A program made the position numbers and the translations under genes. The notes beneath the pieces were generated by a model. The model searched no databases and had not been told where the DNA came from. It saw only the letters and a program-made list of their open reading frames with translations. Below are positions 21,420 through 30,293 of a stretch of DNA of 34,093 bases, piece by piece (position 1 is the first letter of the stretch; each line of letters begins with the position of its first letter). The stretch is taken from contig JAAVDN010000018.1 of assembly GCA_014801785.1 (NCBI GenBank), forward strand, positions 40,189 to 74,281, written 5' to 3'. Origin of the DNA: Bacteroides sp. GTDB lineage: Bacteria; Bacteroidota; Bacteroidia; Bacteroidales; Muribaculaceae.

Positions 21420-21899
21420 ATGAATCCAACTCCCAAAGGGAATCCCCCGCTCAATCTTCCTCCGGCCCGACTCAAGACGCGCCTTGACGGAGAGCGTCTG
21501 CAGGTCCGCGACCCGCTGCGTCAGAAATATGTGGCGCTGACGCCGGAGGAGTATGTGCGCCAGCATTTCGTCAATTATCTTATCGAGTATCTGAGCTATC
21601 CTCCGATGATGATGGCCAATGAGATCAAGATAGAACTCAACGGAACGACGCGCCGGTGTGACACGGTAGTCTTCGGCAGCGACACCCGGGTTCTGATGAT
21701 CGTGGAGTATAAGGCGCCTGACGTTCTGCTCACCCAGGATGTCTTCGACCAGATAGTCAGATACAATATGACGTTGCGCGCGCGATACCTCGTGGTCTCG
21801 AACGGGCTTAACCATTACTGCTGTGTCATCGACTACAAGAGCGGCAGTTATCATTTTCTTCCTAAAATTCCGGTTTATACCGACCTTCTCGATTCATGA
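21420..21899 (+). CDS. HSDR_N-type PD-(D/E)xK nuclease-like protein
   Basis: This 159-residue protein of the type I restriction enzyme R N-terminal family (HSDR_N_2) is found alone in many Bacteroidota. The nuclease-like core is visible as CDTVVFGSDT (Asp79), then IVEYKAPDVLLT with Glu and Lys of ExK at about 94-96, preceded by EEYVRQHFVNYLIEYLSYPP. No HsdR motor domain is attached and no hsdM/hsdS partner is adjacent, so it is not a restriction enzyme. It overlaps the start of the PcrA/UvrD helicase gene by 4 bp and so probably works with DNA repair. The transcript may be leaderless. Confidence 0.85.
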   Translation: MNPTPKGNPPLNLPPARLKTRLDGERLQVRDPLRQKYVALTPEEYVRQHFVNYLIEYLSYPPMMMANEIKIELNGTTRRCDTVVFGSDTRVLMIVEYKAPDVLLTQDVFDQIVRYNMTLRARYLVVSNGLNHYCCVIDYKSGSYHFLPKIPVYTDLLDS

Positions 21900-24367
21900 C
21901 AATATCTCAGGAGCCTCTATCATCCCGTCAGGAGCCTCTCCCCTTCGCAGGAGGAGAGCCCGATTTCTCATATCTCGACCTTCTCAATCCGCAGCAACGG
22001 GCTGCGGTGACATATATGGATGGTCCGGCGCTCGTCATAGCGGGCGCCGGATCCGGCAAGACGAGGGTGTTGACCTATAAGATCGTCGATCTCCTCCGAC
22101 ATGGTCTCAATCCGTCGCGCATCATGGCTCTGACTTTCACCAACAAGGCTGCGCGCGAGATGAAGGAGCGCATCGAGGGTATGGTCGGAAGCCATACCGC
22201 CTCGCGCCTCTGGATGGGTACCTTCCACTCTATCTTCCTGCGCATCCTGCGCCGCCATCCCCAGGAGACGGGCTACAAGTCGAATTTCACAATCTATGAC
22301 ACCACCGACTCCCGTTCCCTGATAAAGAGTATCATCAAGGATCTGGGACTCGACGAAAAGGTCTATAAGCCGGCGACAGTCGCCTCGGCTATCTCCAACG
22401 CCAAGAACTCCCTCATCTCGGCCGAGCTATACAACCGCGACCGCGACAATTATGAGAATGACCGTCGCGCCAACCGCCCCATGACGGGTCGTATATACCA
22501 GATTTACACGGAGCGATGCCGAATCGCCGACGCGATGGATTTCGACGATATTCTTTTCAACATGAATCTGCTCCTGCGCGATTATCCCGCTATCAGGCGT
22601 CATTATCAGGAGTTCTTCCAGTATCTGCTCGTCGACGAATATCAGGACACCAATTTCGCCCAGAACCTCATCGTCTCCCAGCTGACGGGGGAACATCAGA
22701 ATCTATGTGTCGTCGGCGACGACGCGCAGTCGATCTATTCCTTCCGCGGAGCAAACATAGCCAATATCCTGAGTCTGGAGAAACAGTATCCGCGCCTGAA
22801 AATCTTCAAGCTGGAGCAGAACTACCGCTCGACCCAGAATATCATCAATGTCGCCGGCTCCCTCATCGAGAAAAACACGCGGCAGATGAAGAAGAGTGTT
22901 TTCTCGGAAAACGAGCCGGGAGAGAAGGTAAGGGTAGTCTACGCATACACGGATCTCGACGAGGCGTTTCTCGTCGCCAACATGATAACGCAATACCGGC
23001 TGACAAACCACGACTCGCTGTCGGACTACGCCGTTCTCTACCGGACCAACGCCCAGTCGCGAGTCCTGGAGGAGGCGTTGCGCCGGCGCAATATCGCATA
23101 CCGTATATACGGCGGTCTCTCCTTCTATCAGCGCAAGGAGATCAAGGACGCCATCTGCTATTTCCGCGTCGCCATCAATCCTGACGACGACGAGGCGCTC
23201 CGCCGCATCATCAACTATCCGGCGCGCGGCATCGGTGAGACGACTATGAAGAAGCTGCAGGCCCGCGCAATCGCCGACGGCGTCTCTTTATGGAAGGTCA
23301 TCACCGACCCGGAAGCTCATCCGACAGGGGTCAACTCCGGAACACTAAGGAAACTGGCCGGATTCGCCGAAATGATCGGGGATTTCATGAAAGATAATGA
23401 GCGGGGAGCCTCAGCTTTCGAGTTGGGGCAGCTGATTTATAACCGCACAGGGATTCTCAAGGAACTCGCTTTCGACAAGACTCCCGAGGCGGTTTCCAAA
23501 CGCGAGAACCTGGAGGAGCTCCTCTCGGGACTAAAGGATTTCGTCGAATCACGCGAGGAGAGCGGCGAAGGGGGCACGACGATGTCGGATTTCCTCTCCG
23601 AAGTATCGCTGGCCACTGACCAGGACGAGGAGGAGGATAAGGAGACACCGAAGGTGACGCTCATGACGGCCCACGCCGCCAAAGGGCTTGAGTTCAACAA
23701 TGTCTTCGTCGTAGGCGTTGAAGAGACGCTGTTCCCTTCGCAGATGGCAATGTCGTCGCAGATGGAGGTCGAGGAGGAGCGCCGGCTCCTCTATGTCGCC
23801 ATAACGCGCGCCAAGAAGAACTGCGTGCTGACCTACGCCGGCTCGCGATACCGTAACGGGCAGACCGTCTCCTCCGCACCCTCGCGCTTCCTGCAGGATA
23901 TGAACCCGCGTTTCCTCAAGGTCGAGTCGAGCGGCGTCATAGCCTCCGACAATACTTTGAGAACCAATCCGGTCGGCAACTACCTCAGCTCAGGCGCCGG
24001 CTCCGCAACGCGTCCGGACGCGGGACGCTCCGGAAGGGAATACGGGGCGGGACGCAACGCGCTCCGCACTCCTTCGGGTGCCTATATTTCCTCGCCGACG
24101 CCCGGAAAGGGGAATGCCGGACTGAAAAAGGTATCGGCGCTGGGAAGCAACGCCCCCTTGCCACAGGCGGCGGGACGCGGCGAATTAGGATTCCATCCGG
24201 TTTCCGAACTCTCCGAAGGGCTGAGGATTTATCATCCGCGTTTCGGAAAGGGGATTATAACAGGAATCGGCAAAGTCTCGGGCGAAGATGGTATTACGGT
24301 CGATTTCCCGCAGGTCGGCGAAAAGAAGATGTTGCTCCGCTTCGCCAAGTTCCGTATCGAGGAGTGA
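21896..24367 (+). CDS. ATP-dependent DNA helicase PcrA/UvrD
   Basis: This 823-residue superfamily 1 helicase has a Walker A GAGSGKTR (about 50-57), motif Ia LTFTNKAAREMKER, motif II VDEYQDTN, motif III VVGDDAQSIYSFRGAN, motif IV QNYRSTQNI, motif V LMTAHAAKGLEFNNVFV and motif VI RRLLYVAITRAKK. The C-terminal 180 residues are a low-complexity linker followed by the UvrD tail (LRIYHPRFGKGIITGIGK...). It unwinds DNA in excision and mismatch repair and strips RecA or stalled polymerases. It starts in the ATGA overlap with the HSDR_N gene. PcrA versus UvrD naming is arbitrary here. Confidence 0.95.
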   Translation: MTISQEPLSSRQEPLPFAGGEPDFSYLDLLNPQQRAAVTYMDGPALVIAGAGSGKTRVLTYKIVDLLRHGLNPSRIMALTFTNKAAREMKERIEGMVGSHTASRLWMGTFHSIFLRILRRHPQETGYKSNFTIYDTTDSRSLIKSIIKDLGLDEKVYKPATVASAISNAKNSLISAELYNRDRDNYENDRRANRPMTGRIYQIYTERCRIADAMDFDDILFNMNLLLRDYPAIRRHYQEFFQYLLVDEYQDTNFAQNLIVSQLTGEHQNLCVVGDDAQSIYSFRGANIANILSLEKQYPRLKIFKLEQNYRSTQNIINVAGSLIEKNTRQMKKSVFSENEPGEKVRVVYAYTDLDEAFLVANMITQYRLTNHDSLSDYAVLYRTNAQSRVLEEALRRRNIAYRIYGGLSFYQRKEIKDAICYFRVAINPDDDEALRRIINYPARGIGETTMKKLQARAIADGVSLWKVITDPEAHPTGVNSGTLRKLAGFAEMIGDFMKDNERGASAFELGQLIYNRTGILKELAFDKTPEAVSKRENLEELLSGLKDFVESREESGEGGTTMSDFLSEVSLATDQDEEEDKETPKVTLMTAHAAKGLEFNNVFVVGVEETLFPSQMAMSSQMEVEEERRLLYVAITRAKKNCVLTYAGSRYRNGQTVSSAPSRFLQDMNPRFLKVESSGVIASDNTLRTNPVGNYLSSGAGSATRPDAGRSGREYGAGRNALRTPSGAYISSPTPGKGNAGLKKVSALGSNAPLPQAAGRGELGFHPVSELSEGLRIYHPRFGKGIITGIGKVSGEDGITVDFPQVGEKKMLLRFAKFRIEE

Positions 24368-24383
24368 GAGTAACGTAAACCCA

Positions 24384-24418
24384 TCCTCTTATACTTATAC
24401 CTGCCCTCTTATACTTAT
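24384..24418. repeat. Two copies of CCTCTTATACTTATA, 20 bp apart
   Basis: Identical 15-bp copies lie at 24384-24398 and 24404-24418 in the 110-bp gap between the helicase gene and nspC. They end about 60 bp before the nspC ATG and might be regulator sites or part of its promoter. Confidence 0.55.
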
Positions 24419-24477
24419 AATAGATTGAGAAAACAGGAGGAGGGAACGGGGGAAATAAAAGATGGGAAGGAAAAAAT

Positions 24478-25728
24478 ATGATTGCAATGACGAACGAAAA
24501 CGACAAGGATATGAAATGGGAAGGGACGGGAGATTTTCTTGACGACCGCGAGGCGGGAATTGTAGAAGGTGTGGAGAGTGTCGCCGACATACCGACACCT
24601 TTCTATATCGTCTACGAAGATCGTATGGAGCGGAACCTGAAGTTGATAAAGGATGTCGCCGAACGTTCGGGCGCCAAGATAATAATGGCGTTCAAGGCCA
24701 ACGCGCTCTGGAAGACTTTTCCGGTCATAGCCCGTTATTGCCGGGCCTCGACGGCCAGTTCTCTCAACGAGATGCGTCTGTCGCTGGATTATCTTCGCGG
24801 CGATGTCCACGCCTATTGCCCTGTCTATACAGACAAGACCTTTCCGGAATTTCTTGCCGGATGCAGCCATATAACTTTCAATTCGCTGGCTCAGCTGCGG
24901 AAATATCTTCCGCAGATAGAGAGCTGGAACGAGGCGCATCCCGACCGGCGTGTCAGCCCGGGATTGCGTGTCAATCCGAAATGCAGTGTCATCGAGACTG
25001 ACATCTACAATCCGTGTGTGACCGGCTCGCGTTTCGGCGAGGGACCGGAAGCTATGGCGGGTGAACTCCCCGAAGGGCTCGAAGGATTGCATTTCCACGC
25101 TCTATGCGAATCCGACAGCGCGGATCTGGAAAAGGTTCTGGAGGCTTTCAAGAAGCATTACGGCCATCTGCTCCCGAAGCTGAAATGGCTGAATATGGGG
25201 GGTGGCCACCTGATGACCCGCAAAGGTTATGACATCGAGCGCCTCGTATCTCTTATCAGGAATCTGAAAGAGGAATATCCGGGTCTTGAGGTCATACTGG
25301 AGCCGGGAAGTGCCTTCACCTGGCAGACGGGAGACCTGGTGACGGAGGTTCTGGATGTTGTCGAGGATGGAGGAATCCGGACCGGAATCATCGATGCCTC
25401 GTTCGCCTGCCACATGCCGGACTGTCTTGAGATGCCGTATAAGCCGGCAATCGCAGAGGCGCTCCCGGAAGGGACGGAGGAGGGTATCCCCTACCGTCTT
25501 GGCGGAAATTCATGCCTGAGCGGTGATTTTGTCGGAGACTGGCGTTTCGCCGAACCGCTGAAGGCCGGAGATAGCCTGACGTTGCTCGACATGAATCATT
25601 ACACGACGGTCAAGACCAATATGTTCAACGGGATTCAGCACCCGTCGATCTGGTTCCAGCCCTCTGAAGGGCGCCCGCGCCTGTTGCGCGAGTTCTCTTA
25701 CGAGGACTATCGCGACCGCATGAGCTGA
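24478..25728 (+). CDS. nspC: Carboxynorspermidine (carboxyspermidine) decarboxylase NspC
   Basis: This 416-residue PLP enzyme of the alanine-racemase-fold decarboxylases makes the last step of the alternative spermidine route used by gut Bacteroidales. The PLP lysine is Lys73 in MAFKANAL. Other family blocks are RVNPKCSVIETDIYNPC, GLHFHALCES, WLNMGGGHLMT (glycine-rich phosphate loop), LEPGSAFTWQTGDLV, and DASFACHMPDCLEMPY at the dimer-interface active site. Its usual partner, carboxyspermidine dehydrogenase, is not in this window. The ATG at 24478 follows GGGAAGG; Met4 (24487) is an alternative. The gene ends 10 bp from the convergent OmpA-domain gene. Confidence 0.95.
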   Translation: MIAMTNENDKDMKWEGTGDFLDDREAGIVEGVESVADIPTPFYIVYEDRMERNLKLIKDVAERSGAKIIMAFKANALWKTFPVIARYCRASTASSLNEMRLSLDYLRGDVHAYCPVYTDKTFPEFLAGCSHITFNSLAQLRKYLPQIESWNEAHPDRRVSPGLRVNPKCSVIETDIYNPCVTGSRFGEGPEAMAGELPEGLEGLHFHALCESDSADLEKVLEAFKKHYGHLLPKLKWLNMGGGHLMTRKGYDIERLVSLIRNLKEEYPGLEVILEPGSAFTWQTGDLVTEVLDVVEDGGIRTGIIDASFACHMPDCLEMPYKPAIAEALPEGTEEGIPYRLGGNSCLSGDFVGDWRFAEPLKAGDSLTLLDMNHYTTVKTNMFNGIQHPSIWFQPSEGRPRLLREFSYEDYRDRMS

Positions 25729-25738
25729 GCTAAGGGAT

Positions 25739-26380
25739 CTAAAATTCTATGCGCCCTTTCTTGGCCTGCTCCAGCATCTTGGAGCCGGGCACGAGATATA
25801 CTTCCAGACGACGGTTGCGGTCGCGGTTCTCCATCGAGGTGTTGTCGCAGAGAGGTAGTTCGTCGCCCATTGCGAAGGGGAAGAGGAAACGGGTGTCGGA
25901 GCCTGCCTCCTCGAACCAGTCGTAGACGGCATCTACGCGGTCGAGGGTCAGCTGGTCGCGGTAGTCCTCGGAGCCGGTGTTGTCGGTGTGCATGACGATC
26001 ATGACACGGAACATATCCGGGTCCTTGAGATAGCGGCGGAAGGGCTGGAGCCATTTCGAGGCGTCGTCGCGCAGCTCCGTGGAATTGGGTGCGAAAAGGA
26101 GATGGGCCGGTATGGTCACGAGCAGAACCTCCCTGTTGCGGTATGTCTCGACATCACACTCCCCTTTGGGCGGAAAATGATCCTTCATCAGTCGGCTCTG
26201 GGCCTCGCGCTTCTGAAAACGCTGGATCAGTTCGGAATATTTGGAGACATCCACTGAGTTAACCATCTCGATGAAGCTCATACGCGCCAGTTCCTCCGGC
26301 GTCGGCTCGGCGGCACGCAGAGGGGCGGAAAACAATATAAGGGCGAGAGGGAGGAGTATGCTGACGAGGTTTCTTTTCAT
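25739..26380 (-). CDS. OmpA-domain (peptidoglycan-associating) outer-membrane/periplasmic protein
   Basis: This 213-residue protein has a signal peptide (about 1-23, MKRNLVSILLPLALILFSAP then LRA-AE). A short helical region follows (26-75) and then a C-terminal OmpA-like domain (about 85-200): FAPNSTELRDDASKWLQPF, MIVMHTDNTGSEDYRDQLTL and ENRDRNRRLEVYLVPG. The TDNTG...Y...L..DR and NR.NRR patterns are those that bind diaminopimelate in peptidoglycan. No lipobox cysteine or beta-barrel is seen, so it is probably a soluble periplasmic anchor. It is monocistronic, convergent with nspC and divergent from ruvX. Confidence 0.88.
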   Translation of the reverse strand: MKRNLVSILLPLALILFSAPLRAAEPTPEELARMSFIEMVNSVDVSKYSELIQRFQKREAQSRLMKDHFPPKGECDVETYRNREVLLVTIPAHLLFAPNSTELRDDASKWLQPFRRYLKDPDMFRVMIVMHTDNTGSEDYRDQLTLDRVDAVYDWFEEAGSDTRFLFPFAMGDELPLCDNTSMENRDRNRRLEVYLVPGSKMLEQAKKGRIEF

Positions 26381-26496
26381 CTTAATCTTTTTTATTTTAG
26401 AAGACGCAGTAAAATGGCGACTTTACTTAGAAAAACGCAATGGCTGCGAATCTTATTGCAGATATAACAATTCATCTCCTCAATATTTATCAATCA

Positions 26497-26931
26497 ATGG
26501 GCAGGATACTGGCTATCGACTATGGACGCAAACGTTGCGGAGTGGCCGTCACGGATTCTTTGCGTATCGCCGCAAACGGATTGCCGACGGTCCGCAGCTG
26601 CGACCTGATTACATTTCTTAAAGACTATTCGTCGAGGGAGAAGGTCGATCTCATTGTTGTCGGTTTGCCGACGACTATGAGCGGCGCTCCCTCGGAAAGC
26701 ACCCGCTATATAGAACCCTTCCTCCGTCAGCTCGGGCGCGAACTGCCCCATATTGCGGTCGAACGGTTCGACGAACGTTTCACTTCCACCATCGCCCACC
26801 GCGAGATGATCGCAGGGGGTGTGCGCCGCATGGAACGCCGAAACAAGGAACTGGCCGACGAGATGGCGGCGGTTCTCATCCTGACCGGCTTTCTCGATTC
26901 GCGACTGTACAGCGAAAAGTATGCGCAATGA
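26497..26931 (+). CDS. ruvX: Putative pre-16S rRNA nuclease / Holliday junction resolvase RuvX (YqgF)
   Basis: This 144-residue RNase H-fold nuclease starts from the ATG at 26497. It has the family start MGRILAIDYGRKRCGVAVTD with the first catalytic Asp8, then VVGLPTTMSG (Bacteroidota form of VVGLPLNMDG), ERFDERFTS with the catalytic Glu, and DEMAAVLIL with the last Asp. An upstream in-frame start at 26440 adds 19 residues without family support. It trims the 5' end of pre-16S rRNA in bacteria studied. It is followed by def after about 120 bp, a common Bacteroidales pairing. Confidence 0.93.
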   Translation: MGRILAIDYGRKRCGVAVTDSLRIAANGLPTVRSCDLITFLKDYSSREKVDLIVVGLPTTMSGAPSESTRYIEPFLRQLGRELPHIAVERFDERFTSTIAHREMIAGGVRRMERRNKELADEMAAVLILTGFLDSRLYSEKYAQ

Positions 26932-26971
26932 TGAATGGAGACGACAATGCTGACGGATGAGATTTTTTAAT

Positions 26972-26979
26972 TAACTTTG
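26972..26979 (+). promoter_or_regulatory. Promoter -7 box for def (TAACTTTG)
   Basis: TAACTTTG matches the TAnnTTTG consensus and would start transcription near 26985, about 70 nt before the def ATG. The -33 position holds only a weak TG, so strength is uncertain. Confidence 0.45.
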
Positions 26980-27055
26980 CATAAGGAATCCGAGGCGCAT
27001 ACTTATCCGCCGGAGATTCCGATTGTTTCACCCGACAAGATACACATTATTATAT

Positions 27056-27622
27056 ATGGTCTTACCGATATATGTCTACGGACACCCTATTCTCCGCCAG
27101 GAGGCCGAAGATATAGAGCCGGATTACCCGGATCTGAAGAAACTTATCGATGATATGTGGGAAACGATGTATGCTACCGACGGAGTCGGTCTGGCTGCGC
27201 CCCAGATAGGAAAATCGATTCGCGTCGTCGTTATCGACGGCTCCCCGATGGCTGAGGATTTCCCGGAATGCAAGGATTCCAAGCTCCTGCTTATCAATCC
27301 CGAGCTGGAGGTCATCGAGGATGAACCGGCGGTCACCCGCGCCGAAGGATGCCTCTCCCTTCCGGGTCTCTCGGAGAATGTGAAGCGCTTCGAGCATGTC
27401 CGCCTCAACTGGCTGGACGAGAATTTCGAAGAACATGAGCAGGACTTCCACGGTTTCCTCGCCCGCATAATCCAGCACGAATGCGACCATCTGGAGGGAG
27501 AGGTCTACACCGACCATATCGCTCCTATCCGCAAACAGCTTATCAAGAACAAACTCAACAAAATAGCCTCGGGACGCATCGCCGCCGGCTACCGGACGAA
27601 AGCCGCCCCGAACCATAAATAA
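27056..27622 (+). CDS. def: Peptide deformylase
   Basis: This 188-residue metalloenzyme removes the formyl group from new proteins. All three motifs are intact: GVGLAAPQIG (43-52), EGCLSLPG (97-104, metal ligand Cys99) and QHECDHLEG (140-148, ligands His141 and His145, catalytic Glu142). The ATG at 27056 begins the conserved MVLPIYVYGHPILR; a TTG at 27023 in the same frame is not needed. The C-terminus has the basic tail usual in Bacteroidota. It follows ruvX and precedes ettA in the same direction, with its own -7 box upstream. Confidence 0.97.
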   Translation: MVLPIYVYGHPILRQEAEDIEPDYPDLKKLIDDMWETMYATDGVGLAAPQIGKSIRVVVIDGSPMAEDFPECKDSKLLLINPELEVIEDEPAVTRAEGCLSLPGLSENVKRFEHVRLNWLDENFEEHEQDFHGFLARIIQHECDHLEGEVYTDHIAPIRKQLIKNKLNKIASGRIAAGYRTKAAPNHK

Positions 27623-27625
27623 GTC

Positions 27626-27649
27626 CCCGGGCCTATATAAGCCCCCGGG
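27626..27649 (+). terminator. Hairpin between def and ettA (weak terminator candidate)
   Basis: CCCGGG at 27626-27631 can pair with CCCGGG at 27644-27649, or GGGC with GCCC inside it, around CTATATAA. A T-tract is lacking on the right (GTGGGAAATTC), so it may only attenuate read-through into ettA. Confidence 0.35.
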
Positions 27650-27670
27650 TGGGAAATTCTTAATATTGTT

Positions 27671-29359
27671 ATGGCAGACGACAAGAAAATCATCTTCTCG
27701 ATGGTCGGGGTATCGAAAGTCATCCCCCCTCAGAGACAGATTCTCAAAAATATATACCTCTCTTTCTTCTATGGCGCCAAAATCGGCATCATCGGTCTCA
27801 ACGGCTCCGGTAAATCTACCTTGATGAAGATTATCGCCGGTATCGACAAGTCGTATCAGGGAGAGGTTGTCTTCAACCGCGATTATTCAGTCGGTTATCT
27901 CGAACAGGATCCGAAGCTCGATCCGGACAAGACGGTTATCGAGGTTGTCCGCGAAGGTGTCCAGCCTATCATGGATCTCCTCAAGGAATATGATGAGGTC
28001 AACGAAGCGTTCTGCGATCCGGAGGTTCTGGAGAATCAGGACAAGATGGACGCTCTGATGGCTCGCCAGGCTGAACTTCAGGATAAGCTCGACGCCTCCG
28101 ACGCCTGGAATATCGACAACAAGCTCGAAAGGGCGATGGACGCGCTGCGCTGTCCGCCGGACGACCAGAAGATTTCGACCCTCTCCGGAGGTGAGCGCCG
28201 TCGCGTGGCCCTCTGCCGCCTGCTGCTCCAGCAACCCGACATCCTGTTGCTCGACGAGCCTACCAACCATCTTGACGCCGAATCCATCGACTGGCTCGAA
28301 CAGCATCTCCAGCAATATCCCGGAACCGTCATCGCCGTCACCCACGACCGCTACTTCCTCGACCATGTCGCAGGATGGATTCTGGAGCTCGACCGCGGCG
28401 AGGGTATCCCCTGGAAAGGAAACTATTCCTCCTGGCTCGACCAGAAGACCAAACGCATGGCTCAGGAGGAGAAACAGGCCTCGAAACGCCGTAAGACCCT
28501 GGAACGCGAGCTGGAATGGGTCCGCATGGCTCCCAAAGCGCGCCAGGCCAAAGGAAAAGCGCGTCTGGCCTCATACGACCGCTTGCTCAACGAAGACCAG
28601 AAAGCCCGCGAGGAGAAACTGGAAATTTTTATTCCCAACGGTCCCCGTCTCGGAAACAAGGTCATACTCGGCCACGATCTTGAGAAATCCTTCGGCGAGA
28701 AGACTCTCTTCTCGGGTCTGGAGTTCATGTTGCCCCCCAACGGTATAGTCGGTGTCATCGGTCCCAACGGCGCCGGTAAGACTACCCTCTTCAAGCTCAT
28801 CATGGGGCTGGAGAAGGTAGACAAAGGTAGCTTCGAGGTTGGCGAGACTGTAAAAATCGCCTACGTCGACCAGAACCATAAGGATCTCTCTCCCGACAAG
28901 AGTGTCTACGAAGTCATCTCGCAGGGTGTGGACTCCTTCCGTATGGGGGGACGCGACATGAACGCGCGCGCCTACCTGTCGAAATTCAATTTCACGGGTG
29001 CTGACCAGGAGAAGAAAATCGGTGTTCTCTCCGGTGGAGAGCGCAACCGCCTCCATCTGGCAATGGCGCTGAAGGAGGAAGGAAACGTCCTTCTTCTCGA
29101 CGAGCCGACCAACGATATCGACGTCAACACCTTGCGCGCCCTTGAGGAGGGACTTGAGAACTTCGCCGGTTGCGCCGTAGTCATCAGTCACGACCGCTGG
29201 TTCCTCGACCGCATCGCGACCCATATCCTGGCGTTTGAAGGTGATTCAAAAGTCACTTTCTATGAAGGTTCCTATTCCGATTATGAGGAATACCGCCGCA
29301 AACGCGACGGGGCCGACGCTACTCCCCACCGCATCCGTTACCGCAAACTGACCGACTGA
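27671..29359 (+). CDS. ettA: ABC-F protein, energy-dependent translational throttle EttA
   Basis: This 562-residue ribosome-associated ATPase has two ABC domains and no membrane segment. Walker A motifs are GLNGSGKST (42-50) and GPNGAGKTT (about 364-372). Signatures are LSGGERRRVAL and LSGGERNRLHL, and Walker B regions are ILLLDEPTNHLD and VLLLDEPTNDID. The arm region (about 92-140, VQPIMDLLKEYDEVNEAFCD) and the interdomain linker with basic RMAQEEKQASKRRKTLEREL and APKARQAKGKARLASYDRLL are typical of EttA, which gates the ribosome E-site according to ADP/ATP ratio. The length is normal. It closes the housekeeping run and is followed by the IS-like hairpin. Confidence 0.95.
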   Translation: MADDKKIIFSMVGVSKVIPPQRQILKNIYLSFFYGAKIGIIGLNGSGKSTLMKIIAGIDKSYQGEVVFNRDYSVGYLEQDPKLDPDKTVIEVVREGVQPIMDLLKEYDEVNEAFCDPEVLENQDKMDALMARQAELQDKLDASDAWNIDNKLERAMDALRCPPDDQKISTLSGGERRRVALCRLLLQQPDILLLDEPTNHLDAESIDWLEQHLQQYPGTVIAVTHDRYFLDHVAGWILELDRGEGIPWKGNYSSWLDQKTKRMAQEEKQASKRRKTLERELEWVRMAPKARQAKGKARLASYDRLLNEDQKAREEKLEIFIPNGPRLGNKVILGHDLEKSFGEKTLFSGLEFMLPPNGIVGVIGPNGAGKTTLFKLIMGLEKVDKGSFEVGETVKIAYVDQNHKDLSPDKSVYEVISQGVDSFRMGGRDMNARAYLSKFNFTGADQEKKIGVLSGGERNRLHLAMALKEEGNVLLLDEPTNDIDVNTLRALEEGLENFAGCAVVISHDRWFLDRIATHILAFEGDSKVTFYEGSYSDYEEYRRKRDGADATPHRIRYRKLTD

Positions 29360-29406
29360 TTCACAGCAGTTTGCATATACCTCCTATAAGCGATTCGCAT
29401 AACAGG

Positions 29407-29483
29407 AGGCTGTGTCAAAATTGAACTGCACCCCAAAAGTTGGACAAAAAACTTTTGGGGTGCAGTTCATTACGACACAGCCT
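29407..29483. repeat. Nested inverted repeat with IS3-like ends, probable terminator after ettA
   Basis: The inner pair is a perfect 20-bp inverted repeat at 29422-29441 and 29450-29469, starting TGAACTGCACCCC and ending TGCAGTTCA, around GGACAAAA. TG...CA ends with CCCCAAAAGTTGGAC resemble terminal repeats of IS3-family elements, yet no transposase lies between them. The outer pair AGGCTGTGTC (29407-29416) / GACACAGCCT (29474-29483) is also perfect. No 3-bp target duplication is seen (AAT versus TTA). It separates the housekeeping block from an AT-richer cluster. Confidence 0.65.
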
Positions 29484-29564
29484 CTTCTTAATAAAAGAAA
29501 CGCCCGGCCTCACTACTCGTAAGAGCAGTACATCTATACCAATATCGAGGGCTACAACATTATA

Positions 29565-30293
29565 TTAATCAGCAGTTTGATACGATTTGCCATTTTCACT
29601 GGACCTATGGCTTAGTCTAAAATTTTCAAAAGCCACATTTCGGTGCCCTTCCAACCAATTAGCAATTGGTTCAAGGCATGTCGGGTCAGTAACATCAGCC
29701 CAAGTACAGGACCACAGTGGTAGACCTAATGACATGAATTTGCGAGTTTCGGTTTGAATAATGTGGATTAATGCTATATCGGAGTGCTTATAAGTAAACC
29801 GATCAATTATCAATAGCTGCTTTTCCGCTCTATCCAAAACAACATTTGTGTAGATCTCATCAGGCTTTCTATTCCAATCTTCCACGTCATCATCACGCAC
29901 CCATAAGGTGAATGGGGTCTCGGTCAATATATTAAATGACTGAGACCGAGGTTTCCAAAGTTTATCTTCAGTAATACCTATAATCAATATCCCCTTGGTA
30001 GGCGCATAGAATAAAATGCTGTCACATTTCACTTCAAGATGTGAACAAATTTTATTCAAGTATGATCTCAGTCCTTTATATTTTAGCACCTCATTCTCAT
30101 TTCCAATCAGCGGAAATTCCCGTTCAGTCATATCAGAGCATAAAGTAAACGACAAAGTCGTGTCTGTACTTTCTACATTTCTTGTTATGTCATTTATATA
30201 CCAACTATGAGAAGAAAAAGGTATATCTTTCGTTGAATTACAACCGACCAAAAGAATGGTTAATACAATAAATAAATATCCTGCGATTTTCAT
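29565..30293 (-). CDS. Predicted lipoprotein, function unknown
   Basis: This 242-residue protein starts from the ATG at 30293, which overlaps the upstream stop as ATGA. The N-terminus MKIAGYLFIVLTILLVGCNS is a lipoprotein signal with lipobox LLVGC, so Cys18 is probably lipidated. The mature part is a mixed alpha/beta domain with FSLTLCSDMTER-like strands (here LSFTLCSDMTEREFPL) and no motif I recognise. An upstream extension to 30353 reads through the previous gene and was rejected. It forms a translationally coupled pair with the DUF6624 protein. It may act with it at the cell envelope; no function can be read. Confidence 0.72.
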   Translation of the reverse strand: MKIAGYLFIVLTILLVGCNSTKDIPFSSHSWYINDITRNVESTDTTLSFTLCSDMTEREFPLIGNENEVLKYKGLRSYLNKICSHLEVKCDSILFYAPTKGILIIGITEDKLWKPRSQSFNILTETPFTLWVRDDDVEDWNRKPDEIYTNVVLDRAEKQLLIIDRFTYKHSDIALIHIIQTETRKFMSLGLPLWSCTWADVTDPTCLEPIANWLEGHRNVAFENFRLSHRSSENGKSYQTAD

